A stretch of DNA of 64,000 nt from Litoditis marina (Eukaryota > Nematoda > Chromadorea > Rhabditida > Rhabditidae): contig OZ038439.1 of NCBI GenBank assembly GCA_964036275.1, positions 8,926,669 to 8,990,668 on the forward strand, in the 5' to 3' direction. Under the pieces are notes generated by a model. It searched no databases. It saw only the letters and a program-made list of their open reading frames with translations, and was not told where the DNA came from. The position numbers and the translations under genes were made by a program. Positions 42,195 to 56,900 of the stretch are shown here, one piece after another (positions within the stretch are counted from its first letter, which is position 1; the number at the start of each line of letters is the position of its first letter).

Positions 42195-45100
42195 TTCGGG
42201 GTGGTGCCTTGATCCCGGCCTGCATCTCTCCCTTTGCGCACTCTTTGGCGACACTTGTATCCTTGATGTGTGAATAAAGAGACGAGGATTTTCATGAATA
42301 CGGCTGTAGGTGAAACATCAGATTGAGCTCACCATTCGCACCTTTTCGTCATAGGATTTGATATTCCTAAAACAGGTGTTTAGGGTGTATGCTCGCTGTG
42401 TTTTTAGTTCGATCCCGTTGATGTTCGGTCGAAAATAGTGTATTATGCCGTGTACTGAGTTCAAACTACAACTCATACCGTATAGCAAGCCCGCAACTAC
42501 GCCTCACCGCGTGAATCATACTTATCGATCGACTTCCAGCCGCGCTATTTTTATTCCGGACGTTCACTCAATATTTTTTTCAGTATAACTAAAATAATAT
42601 GGACGGAAAGTTAAGTAACAATACAGTCCACATCATTTCCACTGACACTTCTACGGTACACATTTAATAAACTATTCTATTCTGTAGTTTGAACGTTAAG
42701 TTTTCTGAAAATATTTCGGAGTAGATCATTTCAATATGAAATGAAGAATGCGAAAAACGCTGTTTTCCGATAACCTTCAGTTGATTGAAACAAACTGGAA
42801 GTTCGGTAAGTATTGAAATCCCAAGGATATCGTAAGAGTTTCAGTAGGAATAAAAACGACTCCACACAACAGAATAGCGATATGCGGTACTGAAAGTCGT
42901 GGCAAACCAACGAACCACCCCTAGTGCGGTCACAACCTTCCTATAGTCTTGGCCATTCCTACTGAGACTCCTACAGTAAGACTACGAACTTCAATTAGAG
43001 TCACATAGTGTGAATGAGATATAGAAAGAAGAGAAGGAATAAACCTTGTTTGCACTGAGTTCGTTTAAATAACGTAAATAATATCGGAATGGTTAACAAT
43101 TTTCACCTCAGATTATGATAACCTATTACAACGAGTATTTCAAATAATTTCTGACGAAGTTGAAGTTTGCATTATAAAATGACCATTGTAAGACGCGAAA
43201 GTGTACTGTAGGAGTCTCAGTAGGAATGGTGTCGACTATATCTCAGAGAGCTCCATGAAGTATACCTGCTTAGGTTAGGCTCTCATAAACAGTTGACCAT
43301 TGCTGGTGAACTTGTGTTACTCGTGGTTTTTGTTGTTTCATCGCTCTTTTTATCCTATTATCGAAAAGCGGGTTGACTTTGCGTACTTTGTACATTGCGG
43401 CTCCGGTTCTCGCCAACAAATTTGCAGGATACACGTAGATCAAGGAGGATAGAAACCTTGTACACAACCTGTGGGCGTATTTTGTGAGCTCCATCAGCTA
43501 AATGAGCTAGTATACTATACCAAAATTATTCCTATCTCGCACGCAGAGTTTTGTTTCAGTTTCGCATTCCAATTGCTTTACGATATAAAAGGCGACAGCT
43601 AGGGAAAAAATTCGCCTTTCTAGTTCAGTTCAGACCTACGCCAAGTCCTATAGTACTCATTTGAGAAGAGCCTATTATCCCGCCGACATTTATGTTTCTG
43701 TGAACTAGTTATCATTCCATGAAAATTCTTTTTGAGAGCATCCATCCAAAACTTGAATAGATAGTGTTTCAAATCTTTCCCAAATCATGACATAAACAAA
43801 GATCCCAGCCCAGTCATTTATATGATTTTCGTGTTTTCGATGTGAAATTGAGAAAAAAGTCAATTTATAAGGTACGTTCTATATTAATGCAATTCTTCGT
43901 CTATAACTCAAAATTTTATTTATCTACGTCTGTGCTAGAATATCAGAAATGTCCAAAGGAAATTTGAAAGACTGTCAGCAATACTCATTCTCGCCTCTTC
44001 ACCCATTGACGTCATTGTTGCCCTATGTTTACACAGGACATCTTCGTTTTCGCGTTGGAATTAATCGTTACAGGCTTTTAAAAAAATATAAAGGCATTTA
44101 ATTTTTTTATCGTTCAACTTTTTGTAAACATTGTATACTTTGTTTTAGCATTGCTGATTGGTTTCAAACGTGTATCACGTTAAGCCTGAGTTATGTTTCT
44201 TTTCCTTCACCATAATTCACTTTTTCTCTGTATTCTCAGCAGGTCTTTTCTCATTTTGTTGTTAAGGATTGTTTTATTATTTACTTTTTCCAGATTCTAG
44301 TGAACTTCGTTCACTTCCAATCAGATTTTGTGGTTGTTAGTGCGTCACTTTCTCATTCGATTAAGTATCCTTTAATTTTGAAAATAGTTTCTTTTATGTC
44401 TTCATTTTTCACGTCTTTGTACTTCACCTTCATTAGTTTTCTCCCCCCGGTAACAGATTCAATATGGGCTGCCTGTTGCCGCTGTGTCCTGGCTGTCCTG
44501 ATAGGCTCCGCCCCTTTTACGTGCACATTCCTATATTTCTCCGAGGATTAGGTGTTCGCGCCAGTTAAACGCCAGAAAAACGAGTGATCTTCGGTCTTCA
44601 AACATATTAACATGTTTCATATCGTTACACACCTTTGTTCACATGTATTTGGATCGTTAACACGTGATTTCACACGACATGTCCGTATTTCATCATTTTG
44701 ACGTGTTACGTAAGCCTACAACTAGTCAAATCACTTGCACTTCCACTACTTTACACCTCTTCTTATTCTTTCCACTGTCAAGTGATCAATTTAAAACCGT
44801 TGCACCTACAAAGCTATGATGAATTTGATGAAGGTGTTCTTCATTATCTTTTGGGCAAGAGTAACCTCTAACCACAGTTATCCAAATCACAAGATTGTTC
44901 ATGTTTTTCGAATTTATATTATTTAGAAGCCTCAGTTGGTGGCTTGCTCAGATCTGGTTAGAAGTGGGATGTGTTTCATAGAACAAGCACAATTGTGTTC
45001 TCTAGATAACGCCAGCCTATCACTATCATTACGTGATTTTCGCCATTAGTCGCTTGTGTCTCAACCCCCCCCCCCCCCCCTATCAAATTGAGCGGTTTAC

Positions 45101-45904
45101 TGCATTTTGTTTGTTATAATATAGGTACTATTATGCTGAAGCTGAATGCTGTATGTTCACACATCAATAAGTAATAATTATCATTTAGAGATGAACCCGT
45201 TTTTTTTCTGACGGTTTAGCTAAGGCCGAAGTAGTATGTATGATCTATACAGATAAACCGTCTTAGCTTCTCACGATTACACAATTTGACGTAACTTCTA
45301 ACTTCGGTTATTCTCGTGGTTTCCCCACATCCCACATATTCTTCACCATGAACACATAATAACTTATAAGTGTATGGTCTTCACTGTGCTCTTAATATTT
45401 ATAAAGTACATATTTTACTAATATCGTCTTCGCAAGTAGCAATTGAGCTAAAAGTTCTGGTTGAATATTGCATGCTAATTGGTTAATTAGAGTAACACAC
45501 CACTTTTCTACGAAAAGGACACCGTTTTTTGATCAAATATGATGTTGCGGCAAAAATAAATTTCTTCGAGTTTACCGGGAGGCCGGGAGCTCTTTTTTTG
45601 CTGGTTTGCGAGTGATTAGTTGATTAGAGTGTATGTAGTTTGGTTGGTTTTCTAGTTATATGATGACGCCGCTTTTATGATAAAACAGGTGATTATCAAT
45701 TATCCAACAATCACATATCGAACAAGAGCTGGTTGAAAAAATATTGACAGCCATTAGATAGATCATTGGTTTGTAGTTTGTTAATGTTTTCGAAGCCAAG
45801 GTAACCAAACACCAAAAAAACATACACATGTAAAGTCCGACTTTCGACTATACTATTCCATTACAAGAACTTGTTGCCTATTGAAAGGGGTCAGAAGTAT
45901 GATT

Positions 45905-46405
45905 TCCTATTTTGGCTCAAAAAATAACCAACCTTTCCACGTTTTGGCACTTGGCAGAAAGAGGCTGGTTCTTCGATTTTTTTGGCTATCTATTCAAGGC
46001 CCCAGAGAATGCATTACATTAATAACAAAAATAATAATACGTTGTTCTCTAGTTCTTTAGTGTTTTGTGGGTGCTTCGGTCTGCTTCGGTCTGAGCCTTC
46101 CAAAATGGGCAAGTTTTAATCTCAAGGTTGGCAAAAAGCTGTCCGTTTTTTTTCGAGTTTCTGGCTAACTATCTAGTAAAGGCTCCAGAAAATGCATTAA
46201 AAACATAAATATTAATACTTTGTTCTCTAGTTCTTTAGTGTTTTGTGGGTGACAATCTGACAATCATGCCTTGGTCGCAGAACAAAAAAATTGCAAATCA
46301 AGCACATCAATGATATTTATATGATATGAATGTCCTTCCAATATTAATATAATACGCTGTTCTCTAGTTCTTAATCTTTGGTGTTTTGTGGGTGACAATC
46401 ATGCC
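45905..46405 (+). repeat. Tandem repeat, ~150-175-bp unit, three copies
   Basis: TTGTTCTCTAGTTCTTTAGT followed by GTTTTGTGGGTG recurs at about 46,040, 46,215 and 46,350. The first two units are preceded by a shared CCAGARAATGCATTA segment. Confidence 0.7.
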
Positions 46406-49074
46406 TTGGTCTCTCAGCACACACATGGTGTATGGACAGCAATCGATAATTCGACTAGTCACCCGCTAATACCGATATGTCACGTAGACAATCCTGTTCT
46501 TCACGTACAACCGGTAGTTTCACTAGTAAATGTATTGAATTGTCAGTAACATATGTATTACGTTCATTCAGTTATTACATTCTAAGTTATAGTTTGAATT
46601 ATTCAAAAAACAGAAGTTTTCCATTTTCTTTCACCATGTTTTTTTTTCAGTTTAAAACCACAAGCTAAAGTCACATCATTCATGTTTTTCTGTTTAGTGC
46701 TCCACTCTAGTGAGAACTGCTATTATTGAAAACATGTTTACTTCTAACTAAGATTTGACGTAGATCACGTGAAATTCACGCGTGGGTGAAGCTAGAAAAG
46801 TACTTTGTTGTTAAGCAGTAATTCAAAGTCAAGTCATAACAACGGATAACGGAACATACGTTGAGCTCTAATCACTCTCACGCTTTCACTCCCACTTGCT
46901 CAGTATGAGAAACTAGGGTACTCCGTGTTGGAAATACGTCTTTTGTGTTTATTTGGGAATATTGCCTTTCACCTTGTGTGCGTTTAGTGTTTCATCTTCT
47001 AATTACTACATACTACAACATTTTGTAGTTTACAGAATGCTGAAATTGTGTTGTTTTTAAGTAGTGACTGTGATTTCTGAAATGTTCTTAAAGTGATCTA
47101 CGATTTTATAGATTTCAAAAATGATTAGATCCTCTAAACCTAGAACTAATCATCTATGTGGCATTTTGTCGTGTTGCCATTTAGACTCCCCTGCTAATTC
47201 TCGAGATTAGCTGGCTTTCGTTATGACTCTTCTAGTTATATGGTGGATTAGATGAATTCTGAGGGGTACACTCTTCTTTAAAGATGTTAGAGTCTAGCCA
47301 GTTGTGTAGAGGTAAATATTGAATCGGTTTACAATCTTTTTATGTACTTCTGTACTTCTGTTCTGCTATGCTGTCACTTTGACTTTGATTTATCTGCATT
47401 TGAAAGTTCTTGTCACGCACCAGTGAGGTACGATTGTTCTTCAATTAGGAAAGTAGTTTCTGATTAGTTTGGCTAGTTCTCCAGAGTAATGGTATTTGAT
47501 ATCTATATTGTCTTCCTTTGGTTGTCAAAAATATCATAAAAGTATTAAGTTTAGCATTCACGTTACATAACTTCGATTTGCGGCCATTTTGCGTGTTGTT
47601 ATCATTTTTTTCGGATATAGAACATGTAAATGTACTTGTAGATCATTATTTCCATATATTATCAACTCATTTTACAGGAAACGTTAACATAATATATTGT
47701 GGACAGCATCTGGCAAAACAATCGAATTTACCATGGGAAACGAGGAGCACACGGTCAGTTCACGTTCTTTCACGGTTTTCTCACTCCGTTTACAATATTT
47801 ATAATGACAATGTTACAATGAGCTTTCGACTTACACACATATTAATACATGTTACAGACTCACTACTAACGTGACGTGACCCGATCACATAGTTTCAAGC
47901 TTTGCGACTGGGAACTTCAGTACCTTTCATAGGTGTCAGAAGCAACGCGTTTTGCAATCTTCCATCTGTAAGATAAATTTGGAGAGCGTTCGTCCATTTC
48001 TGTTGCAATGCAAAATCATTATTCGCAAGTTTTCAAGTCTAAAACGGGGCTACTTTTTGTCGAATACTAGGACCTTACTAGCTTATAGTGACGTTTGGCT
48101 GTAACTGTAACTCTCGTGGAAACCCTAACATAGTAATATTGGCAAGTACGATCTCCGTTTTCTGATTTTGCAACTTTCGGTAACCCTATATCCTACGGGG
48201 CAGTATGCCACATGTGCTGCTTAGTGCAGCCGACATTCCGTGGTTACGTCAGTGCATCAGCGGTCAATCACCGCAAAAAAATGATCGAAAGGTGGTTGTT
48301 CGGTATGCTTTTCTAAAGGGACCACGTACCATGCATAAACCCGGTTATTTGTTATTTGCTTACTGAAAACTATGAGCAGGGGTTTGCGTTTCGGTTTGCG
48401 TTTTTGATACGCGATGATGCACTAAGGGCTAACGCGATATACCCCAGTGATTGTGCGGTTTTTCGGTTACCGCAAAACGATCAGAAGGGTACTCGGCATG
48501 CTGTTTTGAAACGTGAACTTAGACTTACGCGATCATACTCCATACACCGGTAAAGCGGTAAACCCTTCTTCGAATTGTAAAAACAGGCAGAAAATAAGCT
48601 TTTTCACGCAGTTGTTGAGGAACTTTGACTGTTTTCGATGTACAACTATAAGCTTACTCCAATGAAGTTTTTTGTCTGAATAGCCAGAAAAATTCTCCAC
48701 CTATTTTTGATACAAAATCGTTAAATTTCACGTGTTTGAAGCTCGAAACTGACTATTTTCCGTCGAATAGTCGGACCTAACCAGGGATGATCAAAATTTT
48801 GACCGGCCTTCCTAGCAGAACGACCCCCCTTTCTAAAAATGGAAAAAAATTCTTAAATAGTCAAAAACGAGCTTTATGAACAAAGAGTATTTTAAGTAGA
48901 AGTTGGAGTTCAACCAAATTCTCCCGATTATTCTCTTTTCCCCCCAAATTTTCGGCCCTTCCTGGTCCGAAAACGACCCCCCTCCCCCTGAAAAAGTTGT
49001 CCTCGTACCAACTTTGGTGATCCCTGGACCTAACTGGTATATGACTATACGTCTTTCATGCCAGTATTTTTCAG

Positions 49075-50901
49075 ACGTTGTCCGCTCGCCAGACACTAGA
49101 CAGATGTGGATTCTGTAGTCTCAAAGGACAGTTGGAGCCGTGCGTCTCGTGCGGAACCGTGGCATACTGTAGCCAAGAACATCAGGTTGGTTGAGATTAT
49201 ACGAGAGTAAAGCTGTCCTGTGTTACGACAATGTGGACGAAGAAGGGAATAAGTGAAATGTGCAAATGAATCTCACATAACTTTTCATCACCTCGTACTT
49301 AACTACAACCCACCAGCACTTGAAGTCTATTTAGTGGCTTTGTAGGCGCCTTTTCGTGTATTTCTACATCAACAGTAAACTATGAGTGCCATAAGACGTT
49401 CAGAACAGAAATACAGAAAACAGTTCTCACGTGAAGTGGAACTGTTGTTCCTTTGCCTGGTTTGTAGTCTTTTCACGTGGTTCAATGTGCTCTGTGTGTA
49501 ATAGTTCACGTTCAAAATTGCTCTTATTCTCTGGAGCGTAGTTTGTAGTTGGTCCACGTGGTTCCATGTGTTGTGTGTGTTGCTCATCCCTCAGTTGCAC
49601 TTGGTTCGTTACACTTTTCGGCCGAAAAGCAGTGCGCGCTGCAGTAATTGATGCGGTGTCCAAGCGGTTTAGTCATCATTATAAAAGAGGGGGGGGGGAG
49701 CAATCTGATGATCAAACACCAGTATGCAACTGGCATTCGCGCATGTTAGGAACAGATGGCGTGGTTTGGCTAATTATGTGACTTTGATGGGGTTTCCTGC
49801 CTTTTTTAAATAGAAACGATATAAAAACGATAGTGGCCCGATGGAGTATACTTGAAGGGGGGGGGGGGGGGGTATTCTGGTGATCAAACAACTTGAGCAT
49901 GGACAGATGGCATAGTTTGCCTACCACACACCAATAAGGGACTAGTCTTCAGAATTGAATAGAACCCGTTCATCGATTAGAATAAATCAGAAATTGTAGA
50001 AATAGTCGCTGTTTCTGAAATTGAGCCGAAAACGACTCTGTTTTTGAATTTGAACTGACTGTTCTTACTACACAGCCAAGTGTCCGAGGTATAGAAGAGC
50101 GATTTGCTGATTGTGTTTTAGTCACTCATTATGCATATACGGCTTCGCTCTCAGAGCCTAGTGCGTAGTGCATAATATATTAGATGTACTTCCCCCTTCT
50201 CACTATTCTATTCATGTAGTCATATAAGGAATTTCTGCCGCAAACTGACTAGGTTATACCCTTGGTGGGTCTGTGGTCTAAGAATTTTAGTGGAATTGGT
50301 CATCAATTAAGTTTTGTACCGCGGATGTAGCTTGATCTCATCTGAATACGATTCGTGTTGTGGGTAGAATTGGGAATTGTGACCGATCAAACTACAAACT
50401 ACATTTCTTAATTGGTATTTTACTACTAACAAGGCAGTTGTACTCTAGTGTGTAGTTTCTATCTTTTGGCCTCAAATGTCATTGTAGTACAGTATGAAAT
50501 ATCGTAGTAACATGGGTTTTTTTCAGCTCTAAAGGTGTAACTACTACTCTTTGTGGTTACACGGGGTTATCACAACCTACTAAAGTGTGACTATTCTACG
50601 GAGAGGTACCCGTTTCAGGATTTTAGTATGAAAACGAAAACTGTGTCCTTATCTGGAATGTTTCTGGCGATTCTGAAATTCTGATAACTTTACTGAAATT
50701 TGGTGTATGGATGTTATTCATTGTATTGTTAGCCCCTGCAAGCCTAATATGGCTATAAAAATGGGTGGTCTACGTGATTTTGTCCATATCTCTGTCGCCA
50801 TCAATATAAGTGCGCTGACGGCTGTCTGCACGGAGAGTACATTTCAGAGATCGCCCGGTGAGAGAGAGAGGGGGGAAGAGGGTGAGAGAGAAGGATAAAA
50901 G

Positions 50902-50941
<40 letters not shown>

Positions 50942-53900
50942 GACGGGGAAGGGGAGAGGCAGTATTGCGATAGATAGGGAGAGAAAAAGAAATGGGACAT
51001 TTTTGAAGTCGCCTGGTGTGGTTTCTCTCTGTATCATTATACTGAAATTATGTGAGAGTAGTGTGTCCGCCTAGTATCTTTGAAACTAACTTCTTTTAAG
51101 GAGCTCTTCATTTGAATTTTTTTATAATAATTCTTTTTTTGAGTGATGCGTGATGATGTGCCAGTTTGTGTATTGAGCAGCTGGCTTTTTCTCACCTCAC
51201 CTGGGGCTAAGCCCCGCCCACTTTCCCATGAAGTACCTGATGTATATGAGATCATAAATTATATGCGGAATGCGGTAATGGTAGAATATCACGTAGTCAG
51301 GCCCAAGAAGAGGGGGGGGGGGTTATGGTCATTTGTAACACGTGAAATGTAACCGTGGTGTAACCAGGGCAGTTTACACAAGCAACCAAAATGCCAGCCA
51401 GTTGCATATGTACAAAACTATTGATTGCTCTCAAATGCAACCGGGTTGCTTTGCAAATGCAACCCGTTTGCTTTGCAAATGCAACCAATTTTGTCTACAG
51501 TGAGACTTTCTGGTTATGTTAACTGATTTTGGTAATTTTGGTTGCATTTGAGATCCAGTTTTGTACACATGCAACCCGGTCGTATGTATAATTGGCTTGT
51601 AACCAACAAATGTAGCTATAAACCATGTAACCATGAGCTAAATGGAAATATGAACCACCTATATGAGTGGGCTTCCACAGCTTCTCAGTCGTACCATGAT
51701 TACAAATGATGTTGACCACCTCAGAAGGATCAAAAGTCGAGGCAAAAAAAGATAACCCAATCAATTATCAGGTACGCCATGTACTTGATAAGAGATCGTG
51801 TATCAAAATTATGTTTGCCGTGAAGGTAAAACTATTTGATAAAAAATATGATAACGAAACTGTTTGAAGAGGGTAATTCTCGAAAACAGACGACAATTTT
51901 CCCGTAACGTGTACTTGAATGAAATTCGGGTTTTTAGCATGTTTAATCTGCCTAGCAGTACTTGCACATCAAAAATGACCTTCTACTCAACCTCTTTCAA
52001 ATTTGGACTAGAAAGCTACTAGCAAAATCAGCTTGTAACATGTTTTCAAACCACGGGTCACCGCGAAGTTCGCGTGAAATCTCAATATCAACCTCAACCG
52101 AATACCGAAACTATATGTAATTTTTGAGAACCCCTCAATTGAATCTAACCCCTGCTTTTGATTCAATTTAGACGCTCCACAGTCTATTTTGAGCGGTAAA
52201 TCTGCAATGAAACCACACTTCAAGCGTTTTTTTCTGGGCCAACGTGCCTTTTTGAAGGAACTCTCTTGCAGGGCTATTTCGAGGTGATAAATAGCTCAGA
52301 TCCTCAGACATTAGCAGATTATGTGCCTTTCTTGTTGACCAGAGACAAGTTATATTACACAGGGCAGTGTTCAACAATAGAGGGGTGTTGACTAACATCA
52401 CGTGCACAAAGCGGAGTCTAGACAAGAGTACGAGATTTGAGGGAAAAGTGGGGGTAGTACCTATATACTTCGATGAGCATTTTCAAACAAGTTTGACTTT
52501 AGGTAACTTGGATAAAGGTTAGGTAATTAGGTTACAAGCGGTTACAGTTATTGCGACTATTTTCGCTTTACGCTGTGGTGAATTGAGAATTTAGCGAATG
52601 TCGGTAGGTAGAAGATGGTAGAGTTTCTGGTTGCGTGAGGAGAGGATGCTTGAACGTGTGATTTCACGTGAAAAACGTTAAAATTTAATGTGGTTGGACT
52701 AAAATTTGACGAATGGTATAATTAGATCAAAATCATTCAGTCAATTTCAGCGTTTCGACTGGAAGCGTCACAAAATGCTGTGCAAGGTGGTCGTGTCGCG
52801 AATGAGTCAGGCGGTGACCATAAAGACGGACACAGAAGAAAGGTGAGACTACAGTAGCCCCATGAACATTGCTTGGAATAGTATAGTTCACGTGAATGTG
52901 CACTAAAAATACAGTATGAAATCGGAACTTCTAGGTACATTCTTGTTTGATGTGGGTTCAAAAAACGTATTTGCTTACGGTTTTGTAGCGTCTGGAGAAG
53001 ATTCAGGCGTCATCAAGTAAAATTTTCTTTCTTTACAAGATCATGTGAAAAAAAGTGTTGTTGTTCAAAACAGTGCTTGAAAAGTAAATTTACATTGTTT
53101 AAGTATCGACGCATCTCAACAAAGGTTTTGTAGTAGAAGCGAAGTATGAAAATAGTTGATATATTCTTTCAGTATATCTTCGATGCCGATGTCCACCTCA
53201 TTTTCGGAGGGCTTACCAACGGCTTTTCGTCCGTACGCGAGAAGATCGGAACAGAAACTGATCGGAGTAGCCGGAACGTCCAACGGAGCAGGTTGGCATT
53301 ATCAGGGCATTACCATGTCCGAAAGAGGGGTAGATCACTACCGTATACCAGAGGATATACGTAAAGCATAGTATTACTGTATACAAGAAAAGGAGAGAGT
53401 AGAGAGTGGGATCGTACTATTTGATTCATTCAGAGTTCCAACGCCCAGCAAAGCGATGGTGAAACTGGTGAAACCTGGCTTCTTTTCAACTACCACCCCA
53501 TACCATACTGCCACTTCCGAATGTGTCATCCTAGATCATAGGGTTGATGTGATTATTTAGCTTTCTGAATTCATGCTCTAAGAATCTAAGGATTTGAACC
53601 ACCTGGTCTCATAATCTCGTTATTCTAATGTGTAAGGTATTCTCTCATTCATAATTGATGACGATAAGTTCACCTAGATGAAAAAACGAATTGTTAAGTT
53701 AATAAAGTGGTGATCTCTGTGTCAGTCCTCATTCTCAGTGGTCGGTAGGGTCCAATTCTGAGCATAGGTAAAAAGGGGTCCAACCGGGCTTTTCAAAAGT
53801 GAGGGGGGTCAGATAACGCTTGTTGTAAAAGGGAGGGGAATAGGGTAGCATCCATTGGCTGGTCTGAGATCAGCCAATGGATGATGCACCCTCCCCCCGT

Positions 53901-56900
53901 TGCATAGCAAAAATGAAGGAGGTCATTTGCTAACTCTTGTCAAAAAGTGAAGGTAGTACCATCTCAGGATGGCACCTTTTTACCTATGATTCTGAGTTGT
54001 AGTTTTGATGTGTATGCACAGTAGAGATTGTGAATAATTATGTAGATCGAACTACAAACACAGCAGACCAGACCAAATTGTACCACGTATCATTGCAGCC
54101 CTTTCGTGAGCAATTTGCGATCCCCATAGACCAACTGAGACCTTTTTGCCGCTTTTCGAATCAAAAAGTAACTTTTGACATTTAGAAAGTGTAGTGAGCA
54201 TCCTTTTGCAGGGAAAACTATGCAAAGATCTTTTTCGATGTGCACGTATATTAGTCCAGTTAAGCAGATTTGTTCGATGATCATGTGGCTAAATCTCAAT
54301 CCGAGATTAGAAAGCCGTTCTGGGAAATGTCGTACTAAGTATTCACCACCTTTTTTTCTGCTACGTGGCACAGTTAGCAAGATTGCCGCCATAGTTAGTT
54401 GTCGCTCGTAGATTACGGTATATCTCACTTTCTGCTGTGTTTTTTTATGACTCATCCAGATCAATGCTGGTATAGTGGTTAGTGCAGTGGTTCTACAGTT
54501 TTGGTTGCTAGTTCGAATCCACCATGAGGCACTGTTTTTTGTAGATTTGTAACACGTGAGTAGCAATTAGTTTGTATAAACATACTAATCGAACGTAGAA
54601 TTACTTATTCAGAAATTGAAAATTATGAATTTCCAAGTAGTTTTCTTTGAAACAATAATTTACAAAGTTATGACTAATAGTTTCCGTGGTTTTCGATTGC
54701 CACGCCTTAATTATTTCGTGGAGTTTTTTTCTATCTGATTAGGCATGTTGCAAATGTAACCATTCCCACATACGTATCTATTTTTGGCTCCTGCCATGAT
54801 TATTACTAGTATTTAGTGTTGCAAATGGCGTTTATAATTAGTGATTAGTGAGCTGTTAACCAGAATTACCATCTGGCACGAACTCAGGCAGCCAGCTGTT
54901 TTTTATATGAAAATATGTGCGATTTGTCACATATTATCCCATTGATAGGGGATTGTAGGGCTCAAATTTCGTAGTACAAACGGTTATTGTGAATAATAGA
55001 AACGTTGGTTGAACTCATTCTTACATTGAATGGAATAATCTGCTACTTGGAAACACAAACAAAGTTAATGAATGCATTAACAACACTGTATAATTGACAG
55101 TTATCAACGGAAATAGTTTCTGGAAACGTTTTTCCATTGAACCGTTTTCGTCGAATTGGCGAAAACGAAGCCCGTATTTGCATATTTTCGGCTGTTCGGA
55201 CAACTTTACTGGAGTCTGTTTCCGTAACCGTTCAGTTTCAGAGTTTGTCCGACCTCGAAGTGTGGAGTCCCCATCCGTGAGAAGGAAAACTTCATCGGTA
55301 CCGCCCCAGACCGTCCCGGCTCCGCCCCTCTCCGCCGGAACCCCGCCCCTTTCAACCGGAACTCCGCCCCTTTTTACCGGAGACGGAACGGAGAGGAAAC
55401 CATCGCCCCCGGTTAGACAACCAGGAGGTGGGTAGCCGATTTTTTTTGTGTTAGTTATTAGGGTGGTCAAGGAATAGGAGTGAGTGGAAAAACATTGAGT
55501 TGAGTCGGTTTCTGAGAACTAGAGAGACTTGGAATTCGGAATTCAATTGTCTTAGTATGATTACATTGTCTACCTTTCTCACTTCTCGGTACTCACTTTT
55601 TTGGGAGCTGCAGCACTGCGGAGTCGGGTTTTCTTTTTCAACCGAGGTGAAGTGAGCATTACAACTGTGTGTGTGTGGTGGAAATAGATGATATTTTGTT
55701 CAGCTTGAGTCAAAATGGTGTTTTACTTAAAATAATTCGATCAGTAGAATGGCTATAGCTGCAGGTTTTTTTCTGTGCCCCATCCATCTCGTCACCCAGC
55801 CTACTTTAATCAGAAACACATGCCAATTACTCGTTCCGTACGGGACAAAATGTGTTCCCAATTTGTGGGGTCTGGGGTGGGGTGGGGTGTGGGGAAATCT
55901 CTGGGGTGTGTATGAACATACTGCTAGCAGTTTGTATTCTCTCAGAACTTTTTCAAAGAACACCTATCCTTTCGTTACTCCAGCAACATCACTTACTAAA
56001 AGTGCACAGAAAGTTATAACGCGAAATTCATCGTGACCATTCTTTGGAAAATTGACAGTTTTACTGAGAAATTTGGAAGTTTGACGTATTCCAATTGTAA
56101 TGTATTATAAAAAAATAAATTGTAGACTTTTGGGCGAATTCTTTATTTAACCCGGTGTTTTGTTAACCCTAGCATTTAACCAATAACCGGGTTACTAGGT
56201 TAGCTCTTTTGTTAACCACTTGTTGACCCCAAATTTGCCCCAAAATACATTGTAAAAGAAGGTTACAAAGGGGTTAACAAACGGGTTAACCAAGTAACCC
56301 GGTTAAGGTTAACTGATAGGGTTAACGAAATACCGGGTTCCTTGTGGAATTGGCCCTTAATTAGGTACGTGAACGATAAACGTACGATGTATCTCGGATG
56401 GCATAACGAAATGATTAACGTTTTTACACATGTTTTACGCGTCTTTGTCATTCACTTCTATTACATCTACCACACCAGTAAGGTGTGACTATCCTACAAA
56501 ATGTAGCCCGTTTTGCGATTATGAATTTGTGTACATTCATTATTTTGCCCTGAAATTGAGCTATTCGCTTTTATGTGTATATTTTGCTATTTCCAGCCGC
56601 AGCTTCAAACGGTGTGTCACCCAGTCACCCCGCGCAGGAGACTGAACGAATAGTGGAAACGGAGGATCCCGAGATTCAGGTTAGAACTATGATTATGATG
56701 GTAACTAGGAGATGAAAATATGTCAAAATGAAAAGTTTTTTGTTTCCATTCGTTTCTTCTTTGTCTTGTCCTTGTGTTCGGGCTCAGTACTGTTTTATGG
56801 TACTTTTTCTACGATACTAGCAACTTCATGTTGTGCTTTCCAGAGAGAGAGAGAGAGAGAGAGGTAGATATAACTGTATGTTTCTATATACTCACGGTTC

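Larger units (their letters stand above)
39170..49070. other. Gene-poor interval upstream of egl-9 homologue
   Basis: I find no exon chain with protein-like content. It holds scattered TTTGTAGTTTGATC / GATCAAACTACAAA pairs (for example 40,295, 42,400 and 41,625) and C tracts at 42,092 and 45,065. It also has a short tandem array near 46 kb and degenerate CACCAGTAAGGT copies near 48 kb. The missing first exon(s) and promoter of egl-9 probably lie here. An AT-poor stretch near 44,450-44,530 (GGCTCCGCCCCTTTTACGTG) is a possible promoter region. Confidence 0.6.

Noticed and set aside
46477..46668. First coding exon of egl-9 (frame starting MSRRQSCSSRTTG)
   Set aside because: It begins plausibly, but no donor in the needed phase could be established and there is no similarity to support it.
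50770..51037. Leu/Ser/Pro-rich minus-strand frames
   Set aside because: They are produced by the GA microsatellite.
54464..54534. Functional tRNA gene
   Set aside because: Pol III boxes are present, but acceptor and anticodon stems do not pair well enough by eye.
54090..54566. 158-codon minus-strand frame
   Set aside because: No domain or compositional signal of protein; it overlaps the tRNA-like sequence and an intron of egl-9.
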